Shown: positions 44,221 to 56,591, counted from the stretch's first letter. The stretch is DNA of 64,000 nucleotides from Gonatopus flavifemur (GCA_018340375.1 JAFFJZ010000020.1:3906001-3970000), one strand, 5' to 3'. Made by a program: numbers and translations. Notes: generated by a model from the letters alone, not told the origin.

Positions 44221-46467
44221 ATGGCGACTAGTAAACAAGGGAATCAAATGAAAAGAAAATTAGTTTCGGAAGGATATGATTCGGAAACTGAGAATGAAAG
44301 TGAGTTGATGAGATTTTTATTCAGAAATTTATCATTCGTCTTTTGATGAATTCATTTTCAATTACCAGAATCAGAGCAAAAAACTGTAGAACAACAAATT
44401 GTGGAGGTTATGAATGATTCCTTCAGATTTTTTGATTGTTTATTATATAAAACTATAATTACATGTTATATTCATAAAACTGAATCATAAATTCATATTC
44501 AACGTTTTTATCTTTGATTTATATTACAGAGCATAATAAAATCACCAAGACGGATGCTCCAAGGCTCTGTCCGTACCTGGATACAATAAATCGACAATTT
44601 TTGGATTTTGATTTTGAGAAGTTGTGTTCAGTTTCATTGTCGAGGATCAATGTATATGCCTGTCTTGTTTGTGGTAAATATTTTCAAGGCAGAGGGACCA
44701 ATACACATGCTTATACTCACAGCGTAGCAGAGAGTCATCATGTTTTCTTGAATCTTCACACATTAAAATTTTATTGTTTACCAGATAATTATGAGATAGT
44801 AGGTGAGTTCATGCGGTGAGTTATAAAGTCTTTTCATGCATGTCAATCAATTATGTGTCTGTTTAGACTCGTCATTGGATGACATCAAATATGTCTTGAA
44901 TCCTACTTTTGATAAAGCTCAAATCGCTGTATTGGATAAAACTGATAAATTATCCAGAGCGATAGATGGATCCATGTACTCTCCTGGGATTGTAGGAATG
45001 AATAACATAAAAGCAAATGATTACTGCAACGTTATTCTACAGGTGAGAAGATGTTCTATGTAAAAGATGATTTTTGGAATTTATCGAATGAATTTCAGTT
45101 GAATATATAGATAATTTTCAGGCACTTTCTCACGTGACACCCTTGAGAGATTTCTTTTTGAGAGAATCAAATTATGCAAATGTGAAAAGATCGCCAGGTG
45201 ACTCTTCTTATTTGTTAGTACAAAGATTTGGTGAATTAATGAGGAAATTGTGGAATCCAAGAAACTTCAAGGCACATGTGAGTCCTCACGAAATGTTACA
45301 AGCGGTTGTTTTATGGAGTAAAAAGAGATTTCAATTTACAGAGCAGGGTTGGTATCAAATATAATACACAAACTCTCATTTTTATCAAATTCTTTGTGGA
45401 ATATTTATATATTTTAGGCGATCCTGTGGATTTTTTGTCTTGGTTTCTGAATGCTCTTCACTTGGCATTGAACGGTACTAAAAAGCGAGATTCCAGCATA
45501 GTTTATAAAACATTTTTAGGTCATATGCGTATTTATACGAGGAAGATACCTCCCCTCGAATTGGATGAAATTCAAAGAAGTGAATTACTCAACACGGTGG
45601 AGTATGGAGAAACTGTAACGGAGAGTCCATTTCTTTACTTGACGTGCGATTTACCACCTCCTCCACTTTTCAAAGATCAGTTCACAGAAAATATTATCCC
45701 TCAAGTGAGTGTTTTGAATTTTTCTTGCAATTTATATAAATGAAACGAGTTTGATTTTTAGGTAAATCTTTATACTCTTCTGAATAAATTCAATGCATCG
45801 ACGGAAAAGGAATACAAAACCTACAAGGAAAATTTTATGAAAAGATTTGAAATTACCGAACTTCCGCCTTATCTTATATTGTATATCAAAGTAAGAATCT
45901 TTAATGAAATAACTCTTACTAGGACATGGATATGAATAATTTTTATTATATTTCAGAGATTCACAAAGAATACATTCTTCGTAGAAAAAAATCCAACTAT
46001 CGTGAACTTTCCTGTGAAGTGAGTTGTCGATTTTTGTGTATATATTTTGGTATATTCTGAGGATCTTTTTAAAAAACTTGATAATTGCAGAAACGTGGAT
46101 TTTGGTGACATTCTAACACCAGAGGTGAAAGCAAGACATACTCATACAACGTACGATTTGGTAGCGAATATTGTTCACGATGGCGAACCTGGTCAAGGCA
46201 CGTATAGAGTTCACATATTGCATAGAGCTACCGGCCAATGGTATGAATTACAGGACTTACACGTGACACAGATTTTACCACAGATGATAACTTTAACCGA
46301 AGCGTATATTCAGGTAATGCTGTTATTCAAATTTCAAATTCTCTCGTGCATATTTATCGTTTTCCAGTATTTCCATGTTTATTCAATGAATTTTTCTCGT
46401 TTTACAGATTTATGAATTAAAAAAAGATATAGTCGTGGAGAATGGAGAAAATGGAAATAAAAGATGA
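44221..46467 (+). CDS. USP39: USP39/Sad1, U4/U6.U5 tri-snRNP-associated protein
   Basis: I read ten exons: 44221-44299, 44369-44406, 44532-44802, 44867-45042, 45122-45347, 45418-45704, 45762-45890, 45957-46018, 46091-46313 and 46408-46467. They total 1551 nt, 516 residues plus stop. A short charged N-terminus is followed by a ZnF-UBP domain (CPYLDTINR, CLVCGKYFQGRG, HAYTHS, NLHTLKFYCLPD). A ubiquitin-hydrolase-like domain fills the rest. Where active enzymes have the catalytic Cys, this protein reads NNIKANDYCN with Asp, as in other USP39 proteins, so it is a pseudo-deubiquitinase. It acts in spliceosome assembly in the nucleus. Conserved blocks include FGELMRKLWNPRNFKAHVSP and NTTYDL-like HTTYDLVANIVHDG. 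The exon 3 acceptor uses the second AG of ACAGAG to keep frame. Confidence 0.95.
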
Positions 46468-46490
46468 AAATATGTGCACGCGGTACATTT

Positions 46491-46496
46491 AATAAA
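46491..46496 (+). terminator. Polyadenylation signal of USP39
   Basis: AATAAA lies 24 bp after the stop codon. This would give a very short 3' UTR. Confidence 0.7.
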
Positions 46497-46731
46497 ATGA
46501 AATTTTTAAATTATATTTATGAATACGTATGATTATTTTTATCATGTAATCTGTTATCTCCGTCTATATTTATTAGTTTCTTTCAAGAAATGATTCATCA
46601 AAATATTGAAAGAAGAAGCCGTGATTTCATTTACCGTGATGAGATAATGAGGAAAATTCTAAGTAACCGTAGCTGGATAAGGAAGGGAAATTTGATGGTT
46701 GAACACAATTTTTGAACTGTTGTAATGTACA

Positions 46732-46801
46732 CGCGCAACAAGTCTGGTAATAAATTATCATCAAGTTAATATTATAAGTTGTTATCGGACTTGTTGCGCG
46801 C
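46732..46801. repeat. Hairpin CGCGCAACAAGTC ... GACTTGTTGCGCG
   Basis: A 13-bp stem with a loop of ~44 bp lies just downstream of USP39. It is probably a small MITE. Confidence 0.65.
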
Positions 46802-46827
46802 ACTATACGCAAGTACACATTGAGGGT

Positions 46828-46990
46828 ATACCAGCGCCGTAGCATTAGCTAAATCTTTTCTGACAAATTATTTGAAAGTGAAGCAATATCATCAAAATGT
46901 CGCTTTGTACGGAGGTACAGACCTTCAATTAGGTCCTTAGACAGCGATATTTTGATTAAATTCGCTTGGCTAGTGCCACGGCGCTGGTAT
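46828..46990. mobile_element. Palindromic MITE (ATACCAGCGCCGT), 163 bp
   Basis: ATACCAGCGCCGTAGCATTA and its imperfect inverse TAGTGCCACGGCGCTGGTAT form the ends. The interior includes the TACCTCC/GGAGGTA mirrored words. Confidence 0.7.
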
Positions 46991-47139
46991 CTTCTCAATC
47001 AGGTTTTAAAAATTCAGCATTTAACGGGGTATGACTGTAGTTTGCTCGAGTCCTCGAATTCACTGTGATTATTAGACCCTTCTGTGATTCCAGCTTCAAC
47101 TTCTGAGTTCCGACCCACGTTTTCTACACTGATGTTCAC

Positions 47140-47249
47140 CCCACACAGCAACAGTCGCAAAAAAATTCATAGAGGATTCTTCTCATTGAACTGATTGTGT
47201 TCTTTATGTATTCTCTAAGAATTCTTCTGGGATTGTGGTGCTGTGTGGG
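47140..47249. mobile_element. CCCACACAGCA MITE, 110 bp
   Basis: The termini CCCACACAGCAACA and TGGTGCTGTGTGGG are inverted. AAGAATTCTT words lie inside. Related ends occur at 6002-9438 (CCCAGACAGCA). Confidence 0.65.
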
Positions 47250-48590
47250 ATGTGCCCATGTCCGTCCGGGTTTCCGCGTTCTCTCCTCCCCCGAGTTTTC
47301 ACATTGGATGAAATTCTCAAATCTGCTTCCCACATAGTAGACTTTTCAAAAGTTTTTGAGAAACTTTTTCGAATGCTTTTGCACTAAATGGAAAAAAATT
47401 CAAAAATTTGGAAGGTGCGTCCTACATGTGTTGACCGAACATAACCCAGCTTAACGTAGAGACACGTGCCTTTCACTGCTTGCCCGGAAACAAAAAAAGG
47501 GCTTGTAGAAAATTGTGACGAATGATGAAAAATATATTTTTTACGAGAATTTTGAACGTAAAACGTTGTAGGCAGATCTCGGATAATGCAGTACATCGAC
47601 GCCAAAATAGGCCATGCCCTTGAAAAAGGTTCTCCTGTGTATCTGGTGGGACATGAAGGGTGCGCTTTATTACGAACTCCTGGAAATTGGTTAGACGGTG
47701 ATTTCGGAAAGCTACAGCCGACAATTGAACAAACTGAGTGGAGAACTTGATCAGAAAAGACCATTAATTGGGCAAGGAAGTAGGCAAGTTATACTGCTGC
47801 GTAATCAACGCTCGCCCTCACGTTGCTCATGCGACTCGGAAGAGAAAAGACTCTCTTGAACTTGTCATGGAAAGTTCTCTCGTACGCGGCGTATTCACCG
47901 AACTTGGATCCACCTCCTCCTGATCCTTCTGTTCACCTGTAACGCTTGCGAGTCCAATCTGAGGACATTGTCCCGGGTTGAAGAAAACCATTGATTTCTG
48001 CCAAATCTCATTAAAATTGGACAAAGGTCTGATTGATCAATCAGATCTTTGCTCAATCTTTGTTGGCTTGAGTACCCTGTTTGGAACTACTTGAGCGATT
48101 CATTTTAAAGTTGGTACACACATTCTTCATATAAAATACTCCCCCCCAACGGTTAGTTAAAATTTTTTTTTTATTTTGAGGGTTTTTCACTCACAAAATG
48201 GCGGAATTTTTTGTGAAGAAAAAATCTGAGACCGTTGGGGGGGGGGGAGGATTTATTAATATTTTGATCGTCTTTTTTTAAAGTTGTTGTGTGAAAAGTT
48301 CTGTCACCGGCTTGTTTGTGAATATTTGTGCATCAAAATCTTACAGAATACTTGATAATGTACAACAGGTTTTAATGAATTTACCCAAACCATATTTCTG
48401 AAAAAACATTCGTGAAAAAACTCTGTCAATTGGATAAGCACGAAGCTTCCTAGTTTCTACCGAAGTAGCGTCTGACAGAGGCCATATCGTCCTCAAAATC
48501 AGAAATTGCAGTGCAAAAGGCATGATTTGACCACTGCGGGACTATAATTGAGACGTAGCATGAATTACATTGCAATCGTATAATCAGAAC
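47250..48590. other. Unassigned sequence with a ~55-codon open stretch
   Basis: No gene was recognised. On the plus strand 47589-47750 encodes an open stretch beginning MQYIDAKIGHALEKG, preceded by many stops in the same frame. It is too short to assign. A G10 run lies at 48238-48247. Confidence 0.35.
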
Positions 48591-48793
48591 CCACCCAACA
48601 CAGCTTGTTACCATATCATAACTACGATGTAACTTGAAATCACAAAATGTTATGTTATAGTGACGTTGCAACTATTTTTCGTGAGTGTGAAATTACACTT
48701 TACCAGTCCATTGCATGTAACAAGCGGGTTACATTGCATGTGATTTTGAAGTTACAATATAATTATGATATACTGACCAACTGTGTTTGGTGT
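48591..48793. mobile_element. CCACCCAACACAG MITE, ~200 bp
   Basis: The left end CCACCCAACACAG and right end CTGTGTTTGGTGT are imperfect inverses, continued by a mirrored TATCATAA...TTATGATATA and TGTAACTT...AAGTTACAA. GAAC flanks both sides. Related sequence occurs at 49180-49400, 56218-56396 and 56870-56990. Confidence 0.65.
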
Positions 48794-50164
48794 GAACAGG
48801 AGATATGCGCGTTCGCAAAATCACAATTCTTATAACATTATCCTTTTTTGTTCCCCATTCTTCTTCAAGAATCAAGTTGAAACTCATATAGGACCACGCT
48901 TACCTTGGTTCACAATTGTGATAAAAATGAAGCTCGGATAATTAGAACGAGAGGTATGCGTGTTCGCAATTTTTGTGATAGGGTCACACATCAAGACAGA
49001 CAGACACGGGATCAAAACATTTCCCCGAATTCGGAGAAATTTTGAATTTGGAAACAAGAACATTTTGGGTCCCTCGGAACTATCACAAAGATCCCTCTTA
49101 TGAAGAAACAAAAAGTGTATTTTTTAACGCTGAAAATCCTACCACCCCCCCCCCCCTTGACTTGAAAAAACTCCACCCAACAGAGTTTGTCACAACAACG
49201 TAACGGCGACAGACGGTTTTGTTATTTGTGATGTAACCCGTTTGTTACAGGCAATGTCCTGGTTGGTAGTAATTTCCTACTCAACGAATACCACCAGGAT
49301 GTAACCACCACATTGCAAGTGAAACATCGTTATATTTCTGCGATGTTGGTGTGCCGTAACAGGTGATTTCTCAAAATCACTACAACATTCCAGCAGGGCA
49401 TAATGTAAGGAAATTTAAGAACTAACCGAAATGGTGGGCACTCAATTTAAAAAAAAAAAAGTACTGTATCGTCTTTATGAATGAATAAAACGGTATATGA
49501 TAATTAATAAACTTGATATCTATCTATGCATTCAATAAATGATATATCTATTTCATTACGTTTTATTTGATCAAGATTCCTTGTTTATAAACTATGCTGT
49601 GAGGACATCAGCTAAAAAAAAAAGAAATAGTCTTTCTATTTCGAGAGAAAACCCTTCCAATATGAAGTGAGAAATTTGTGTGACAAGTATTTCTTGAATT
49701 ATTTGATGCTTCATTGATTTTATTTTTGGCATCAAGATTTATTTTTTTGGAATGAATATCACTACTGAATTAATGATATCCCTTGATATGAGGTGAAAGG
49801 CTTATTTTGTAACAGGGCAGTATTGGATACTCGATTTGGAAAAATAAAAATAAAAAGAAAAACATTGACCTGAAAATTGGGTAATTTTTTAAGAACTAAC
49901 CGTTTGTACGTTTTAGAACTGATCGTTTTCTTTTAGAACTAACTTTTTGGTAAGAACTGACCCTTATATTATACCCTGCATTCCAGTAATGCAATCTGTT
50001 ACATTCAAATTGCCCGAGAAAGTCATCACTGTAACACTGCAGTAATGAAATTTGTTATATTTTCCTTTTCTAAAAAATTGATCGTGGTAATATTGCAGTA
50101 ATAAAGTTTGTAAAATTGGAATTTAATACAAAATTTCCAAATACACTAGTCTACAAAATAAAAA
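48794..50164. other. Unassigned, with MITE fragments
   Basis: 49180-49400 is rich in GTTAC/GTAAC words and begins CCACCCAACAGAG, a relative of the MITE at 48591. A C14-type run lies near 49143-49156. The remainder (49410-50164) is AT-rich with no recognised feature. Confidence 0.45.
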
Positions 50165-50759
50165 AAACTTGTTTGTACATTCGACGCCACTATTTTTTCC
50201 TTATGCATTTTAGCTCGCTGAGTCCGAGAGTCACCAAAAAATATTTTATGAATAAATTTTCGAGATGTGAATTTTTGAAATTAAGAAAAGAATTTGTCGA
50301 TCGTAGTCTTACTAATTGCAGTATATCTCGATTCATCAGCGACAAATCTAATTCCAAAAGGTGTCATAATGTACATAATTGAATTGCCAACAAATATCAC
50401 CGTCACCACCTGTGATTGCTTGGGTAGGTTGAGTGCAGCAAGGAATCGATATATTTGAAAAAATACTGTTTTTTGACAAAAATGAGGAAAGAAAAGTTAC
50501 TTTTTCGCCAAGGAAAAATAGAAACCGTGGAAATATGTTCCGTTTCAAATTGTCTACGTGTAGTTCGCACTTTTACGAAGAAAATCAACTGCTTACGAAG
50601 GGAAATGTGAGAAAAAGTACCGTAGTTACGACCATTCATGTACAAGTGTCAAAATTCAACATCTTCTTCATTTTCAGACTTTTAGTTATTCATAGCTCAT
50701 ACCTGAGTCCAATTGACTTGAATCATTTTTATTTCAATATATTAACAAAAAATGAGTAT

Positions 50760-51866
50760 CAAAAGTAATTTTAGCCTCTTGATTGTCTTTTGTTCTTCGT
50801 GTCATCCGTTTTTCTAATGAGAAACCAAATATAATCCCCCATCACTCTTTCATTCCAAAATCCCTAGTAGCGCTGCTCCATGGGCTTCAATTGTTGATGG
50901 AAGCTCTCACCATGTTCGTCACTTCTCACATCATCCAGATTCTCCGAACAAAAATTCCAGTGTGAATGTAAAAAATGGACCTTCGAGAGACATATTTAGT
51001 CTTGTTGGGAACATTGAAGGGATACATTACATATTCATGACAAATAATGAAATAGGATGGAATAGAAGAACATTATCGCATACCCATTCTTGCATAATTC
51101 TTAAGCAAATTGGCAACGATAATCTCATATTCCGGATCTTTGTAATTCCGCAGGAAACCAGAAAAAATTGACTTGAACAAATTCCAGGCTGCATTTTCGT
51201 TGAGGGATAAATACGTTTGGAAGTTTTCGTCTTTCAGCAGTTTTCTTATTTGTGGGCCATCAAAGACTCCTTCTTTGATTTTCGCTGCAGAAAGATTTTT
51301 AAAAAGGGTCCCCAGATAAGTGAACGCTTTTGACCTTCTTCGTTCAACGCTTGGAAAAAGTTTTTGAAAAGTCCGAGAGGCACATATTTTACGATATTTT
51401 CACCCAATGTGTGGTTTTTTTCTTTTCGCTCATTGCTTTTTCTTATAGTGATGTTCACGAGTACGGCTGTCCCAGAGACATAAAAAACAACAATATCTCG
51501 TATATCTTGCTGCATTCCACATAATATACCCACTACTTTTAAATCAGAACAAACTATCCAATCGTGTCCTTCGTATCTGATGTATTCCAACAATTTTAAC
51601 ATTGTCTCAGCCTGAGTTAAAAGATGATGCTCTTCTACGGCTTCGAAATCGCTATTACTATCTGCTTCCGAAACAATTTGGGAATCGTCACATGTTCCAG
51701 GGCTACGTAAATTGGGACACATGGGAATTGGAAGTGTGACAGATTGTACATTTGGATAAGCCCATCGCATATTTTTTCCAAAATCCGTCTGTTTGCTTGA
51801 ACAAAAATAGCAATAGATAGCGTGACAAAGTGGTTCTCTCCACATCATTGTTACACCGAATGTCAT
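50760..51866 (-). pseudogene. TE-linked gene remnant of an uncharacterised arthropod protein family
   Basis: On the minus strand the open part (51866-51246) begins near REPLCHAIYCYFC and contains LLEYIRYEGHDWIVCSDLKVV. About 51510-51425 reads correctly only in another frame (RYTRYCCFLCLWDSRTREHHY). Two compensating frameshifts thus leave the ORF open while scrambling ~28 residues. Downstream of the apparent end, KLLKDENFQTYLSLNENAAW, YKDPEYEIIVANLLKNY and, with further stops and shifts, a region to about 50760 continue the family. I associate these blocks with a multicopy arthropod protein of unknown activity. It is not functional here. Confidence 0.6.
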
Positions 51867-52048
51867 GTGCCGTTTAATTTAAAAATAAAATAACATTGTA
51901 TGAGATAGTCGTATCACCTATGGATTTGACATTCACTATCATCTAATAAACATCACTGTTAGAAATTTCTGCATGAAGCTTCGATCACATATGATGGAAG
52001 CAATTTCCACTCACGTGATTGAAAAAGTTTTTGAAATTTCAATGACAT

Positions 52049-52366
52049 CCCAAGCAGCAACAGAAGTTCAAAGTATATACGAAATAGAAACGTTCGTAGA
52101 ATGTACGAATGGGATACGAAGAATATATGATGAACGTTCATAGAATATTCGAATGAGACCGCTTTAAATATACTTAGAACGTACATAGTATATTCGAAAT
52201 GTACGATATTCATTCAATTGACGTTCAATTAACGTACCGTTGTATATTCGATCACATACGTTCGATGAATATGCATAGCACCTATGAAACAGTCTCATTC
52301 GAATGTGCATAGTACATACTTCGAATATTCGAAGAAAATTTATAGTATATTCTGGTGCTACTTGGG
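52049..52366. mobile_element. CCCAAGCAGCA hairpin element, 318 bp
   Basis: The termini CCCAAGCAGCAACAGAA and TTCTGGTGCTACTTGGG are inverted, with flanking AT on both sides. The interior consists of GAATATTCG and CGTTCATAGAATATTC-type words on both strands. It is nested in the 50165-53530 transposon. Confidence 0.75.
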
Positions 52367-53591
52367 ATTCGAATGAAAATTCAATGATTAAACTGTACTA
52401 TTATGGGGAATATAATACAGCAAAAATTGAAAATTCAATTACATGTGATTGAATTCTTAGTTCAATCACCAAGAATCGGGAATTTCATTCACCAGTATAC
52501 TTGAAAAATGAATAAAAATTCAAGAAATTTTCAACACTGTACTCTGTTGAACCAGAAGCCCATCCTACAAGATTTTAATGGCACAGAAAGTATACGATAC
52601 TTGGTGTTCATCGTGCATCCAGATTTTCAGATGTTATTTTCAAGTATTGAAGGTAATGATGTTGAAGGGAATTGATAAATTTACGTTGATTCTTCTTCAC
52701 CACATAATCACCGCATATACAGCAAAAATGGTCTGGGGTTTTGTGCACTCAAAACTTCGTTTTCTTTCATTCATTATATGTGGAATGAATCAAAAGAAGA
52801 ATCTTAATGTTGCAAAGCGAAATATCGAATCAAATAATTTGACAGGATAGGATAACGGACGTATGTGAAGTGCCAGAAGAACAAATGCTGCAAAAAAGAA
52901 ACAGGACACGATCGAGAAGCTGGAATTATTTCTAATACATCCACCTTGTCAACCACATCAACATATCACAAAACAAATGAATCAAATCAATTGAACTCGG
53001 GTATAAACTGTGGATCAGTAAAAGTCTGAAAATAAAGAAAACGTTGAATTTTTACACTTTTACATGAATCGTTATAACTTTGGTACTCTTTCATACATTT
53101 CCCTTCGTAAATAGTTGATTTTCTTCGTAAAAGTGCGAACTACACGTAGACAATTTGAAACGGAACATATTTCCTGGTTTCTATTTTTCCTTGGCGAAAA
53201 AGTAACTTTTCTTTCCTCATTTTTGTCAAAAAACAGTACTTTTAAAAAATATATCGATTCCTTGCTGCACTCAACCTACCCAAGCAATCACAGGTGGTGA
53301 CGGTGATATTTGTTGGCAATTCAATTATGTACATTATGACACCTTTTGGAATTAGATTTGTCGCTTATGAATCACTGCAATTAGTAAAACTACGATCGAA
53401 AAATTCTTCTCTTAATTTCAAAAATTGATATTTCGAAAACTTATCCATAAAAAAATTTTTATTGTGATTTTCGAATTTAGCGAGTCAAAATACACAAGAA
53501 AAAAATAGTGGCGTCGAATGTACAAAATAGCTGTAAACTGAGTGATATTGGTACGAATAACTTTTTCAATAAAAGTTTAGAAAGGCATCTG

Positions 53592-53843
53592 CTCTGAGAG
53601 AAAGGGTCTATTCAAATATTCGACAGCTAGGAAATTCAGTCACTGTAAATAAAAATTTAGTTGCGCCAGCTAAATTTTATTTGTCATAACTAAATGTTTT
53701 ATCCCTATTGAAGGAACCATTTTATTCCCATTTCAGACAGCCACACTTTTATTTACCCCAACTAGAGTCTAGCTAGCGCAGATAAAAATCTAGCTCCGGT
53801 AACTAACATTTAGTTGTCCCAACTAGGTACCTTTCTCTCAGTG
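53592..53843. mobile_element. CAC-type MITE of TAGTT-N5-AACTA repeats, 252 bp
   Basis: The ends CTCTGAGAGAAAGG and CCTTTCTCTCAGTG are inverted, with TG duplicated (53590-53591, 53844-53845). The interior carries TAGTT-GCGCC-AGCTA, TAGTT-GTCCC-AACTA, TAGCT-CCGGT-AACTA and TAGCT-AGCGC-AGATA: the same word with a fixed 5-nt variable centre. Confidence 0.8.
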
Positions 53844-53970
53844 TGAGGAAAAGTTAAGGTTCCCGTAGTAGAATTTTTTCAAAATATTCTCCTATCAATT
53901 CATTATCAAATCTTAAGATTTTATCAGAAATGAATTAGAGTCGAATAACCATATAAATTTTTGTTGTTAG

Positions 53971-54869
53971 ACATTATTATCAGAAAGTTGACTCATGAAG
54001 AAAGTTATCACGTTGTATTGAGTACATCAGTATTGAAACAAAATATTGTTCATATTCAAAAGGGTGAACGTATGATCACGCTTTTAAATATGATAATTAT
54101 GATTTTATATTCCGATAATACTGTTATCATTAAGGGGTCTTTCTGGTTAAGATTTAGAAAAAAAATTTTTTCTTCTCAAACATTTTTTTATAGAAAAAAT
54201 TGAGATATCGTTTTGAAAATTTTTAGGTATGTTTATTAGACCTTGAATATTACAAAAGAAAATTTTTCAGATTCGAACAATTCTTTTTTTCCGTTATACT
54301 CATTTAAACAACAAAAGATACTGAAAAATGACGGTGGGAGTGATTTGGGACGACCGGATGATCTGAAAAAAACAAGAACAAATGGCGAATTATTCCTTGT
54401 TGAAGTGGTTATCGCGTGAAGTAGGATCTTTTCGATTGGTCAAAAATTGTCCGATTCGCATCCAATAATTGTCCACCCTCAAAAATCGATTTTTTCAAAA
54501 AATGGCCGCCATTTTGTTATTTTTCGATAGAATAAAAATATCCTACTTCATGCGATAGAAACTTCAACAAGGAATGATTTCCCATTTTTGTTTTCAGGCC
54601 ATCCGGTCGCTCCAAATCACTCCCACCATTATTTTTTTGTGTTTTTTTGTTTAAATTATTATAACAAAAAAAAATTGTTTTAATCTGGAAAAAATATTTT
54701 TTTAATATTTAATGCTTAATAAACATACCTACAAATTTTCAAAACGATATCTCCATTTTTTTTATAAGAAAAAATGTTTGAAAAACAAATTTTTCTTGAA
54801 AATCTTCATCAGAAAGACCTCTTAGAATTTGATACCTTTTTTTATAAGTCAACTTTCTAATAATAATGT
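53971..54869. repeat. ~900-bp imperfect palindrome
   Basis: ACATTATTATCAGAAAGTTG at the left is mirrored at the right end. The inner arms include GGTCTTTCTGG, TGAGATATCGTTTTGAAAAT and GGAGTGATTTGGG with their inverses. The right arm lacks ~90 bp present at the left. No ORF. Confidence 0.75.
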
Positions 54870-54917
54870 TTGTTCATAACTTTTCATAAAGAACCCACCA
54901 ACCACAGTTCATTACTG

Positions 54918-55882
54918 CACGGAGAAAAATGATTTTGAAATTCGTGGCGATGATCACTATCTTGCCTAGGATTGAAGCCAATTTTTGAAAAATAAGCAAT
55001 GATTGCTTGTGATGATAGGAATGAATAATAGAAAAATAGCAAAGGGTACTAACGTGTATAGTAATGAAGAATTTTATCAATCATGCCTATGCTGTGGAGC
55101 ATTCAGCGGCAAACGGAGTTAGCGATGGTTCCCTCAGTCATTACAGAAACGTCATGAAATTGAATATGAAACGTTGTATTGCCCGGCGTGGAGAGTGATT
55201 CATAATATTTTCAGGCAATGATTGCCAAGCAATGTATAGAGTAGATTCCAACACAGAAAAAAAGAATAGAACCATTACACGGTGTGGAATCATTCATAAC
55301 ATTTCGAGGTAATGATTCCCAAGCATTGTGTGCCGTACATCACTAAGATTATTCATGAAGTAAGTTGCTGAGGTGTAAGCACGAATCTACGAACGATTCA
55401 TAAACTTTCAGTGAGTTGAAAATCTCAATCGTGCGGTAGAGCTAAGTCGGTATAAGCGTTACTTCGGTTAAATTAGGTTGATTAGGTAGGTAGGATCGAA
55501 TCCGCATTACTGAGAAAAAAATTTCTTTCTATCACAGCCTTGCATCTCGGACCAATCAGACGAGAAACCGTTCTGGAAGTATGAATTCCAAAAGAATTAA
55601 TTTTTTTTGCGTAATGTTTGAGGATAATTCACGGCATCTTTCTTTTGGATGATGGTATTGATCACTAAGTTTTGTGAGGAATAGGAAGTATGTTCGTTTA
55701 GTTCATATGGTAATAGAAATTAAATGAGTTAGCAGCGATCTTCATTTGAAGATGGGAACTATTACTACTCCCCGCATAAGCAACTGTTGATAGAAAAGTT
55801 CAGTTGTCACCAATTTGCTAACCTTTTTTAGCAATGATCCCTCGTATTTCTAGCAATCATTCGCTGTTCTTTTTTCTCCGTG
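54918..55882. mobile_element. CAC-terminus element carrying a tRNA-like block, 965 bp
   Basis: The termini CACGGAGAAAAA and TTTTTTCTCCGTG are inverted, with TG duplicated (54916-54917, 55883-55884). CAATGATTGC words recur throughout on both strands. An internal CACAGAAAAAAAGAAT near 55254 resembles another terminus. A tRNA-like sequence lies at 55435-55510. Confidence 0.75.
55435..55510 (+). ncRNA. tRNA-like sequence with Pol III A and B boxes
   Basis: TAGAGCTAAGTCGGTATAAGC (from 55438) resembles an A box, and GGATCGAATCC (55493-55503) is a near-consensus B box, ~45 bp apart. GTGCGG at 55431 could pair with CCGCAT at 55502. It is probably a tRNA-derived SINE head rather than a functional tRNA. 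It sits inside the 54918-55882 element. Confidence 0.5.
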
Positions 55883-55884
55883 TG

Positions 55885-56190
55885 CATCATAACTACAATG
55901 TCACTTGAGATCACACGCAATATCACCTGTCTATTGCCTGCAATGGACTAGTAACGTGTAATTTCACACTCATGAAAAGTTGCTACAATGAAACCTCAAT
56001 ATAGCATGTTTCATTCTAGCAACATCGTAGTTCCATCCACCTGTTATAAGTTATATTATTAAACCCGATCAATCTTTTTTAACGCCAGTTTTGAGGTGGA
56101 ACATATATATATATATATTGTGTATACGTATATATATACAAATATATATGCGCATCACCTCGAATCTGAGGTCAAAAAGTGCCTACGACG
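55885..56190 (+). repeat. Duplicated block, uninterrupted copy
   Basis: This sequence (CACACGCAATATCACCTGTC onward, through AACGCCAGTTTTGAGGT and an AT microsatellite) matches 60610-60680 joined to 63587-63800. It is the empty-site reference for the hAT insertion there. It contains GTAAC/GTTAC words like the 48591 MITE family. Confidence 0.75.
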
Positions 56191-56591
56191 CATATTTTCC
56201 AAAATAAAGAGATCATAACAATTGCTTGTAACCACCATGTAACCAACACAAAAAATGTGATGTTATAGGGACGTTGCGACTACTTTTCATGAGTGTGAAA
56301 TTACACGTTACCTGTCTATCGCCTGCAACAATTGCATGTGATTTTGAAGTTACATTACAATTACGATACGGTGACAAACTGTGTTTGGTGGGAGCACAAT
56401 CTTTCATACTAATATCCATAAATGTTTTATCAAATTCCAATGTTACAAACTTGATTACTGGGATATTACAGCGATGACTTTCTCGTGAAAGGAAAATGTA
56501 ATAGACTTCATTACTGGGATGTCGCAATGATTTTGGGAAATCACCTCTTATGTCACAGTAAAACATCGCAGAAATATAAGTCCCCGCAAAG

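Larger units (their letters stand above)
50165..53530. mobile_element. DNA transposon with ~515-bp terminal inverted repeats, 3.4 kb
   Basis: 50165-50690 recurs inverted at about 53015-53530. The outer ends read TTGTACATTCGACGCCACTA inward on both sides. The centre contains a minus-strand gene remnant and a nested CCCAAG hairpin element. The superfamily is not recognised, and the target duplication was not resolved. Confidence 0.7.

Noticed and set aside
47384..47764. 126-codon minus-strand ORF and 55-codon plus-strand ORF
   Set aside because: Neither has a recognised domain or clear coding signature. They probably are chance open stretches.
49143..49156. C, G and A homopolymer runs as functional signals
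   Set aside because: They occur in otherwise ordinary repeats (also 48238-48247 and 59067-59078) and may be slippage or sequencing-sensitive sites.
51246..51866. 206-codon ORF as a functional gene
   Set aside because: Part of it is out of frame relative to the recognisable family blocks, continuation blocks lie beyond stops, and it sits inside a transposon with inverted ends.
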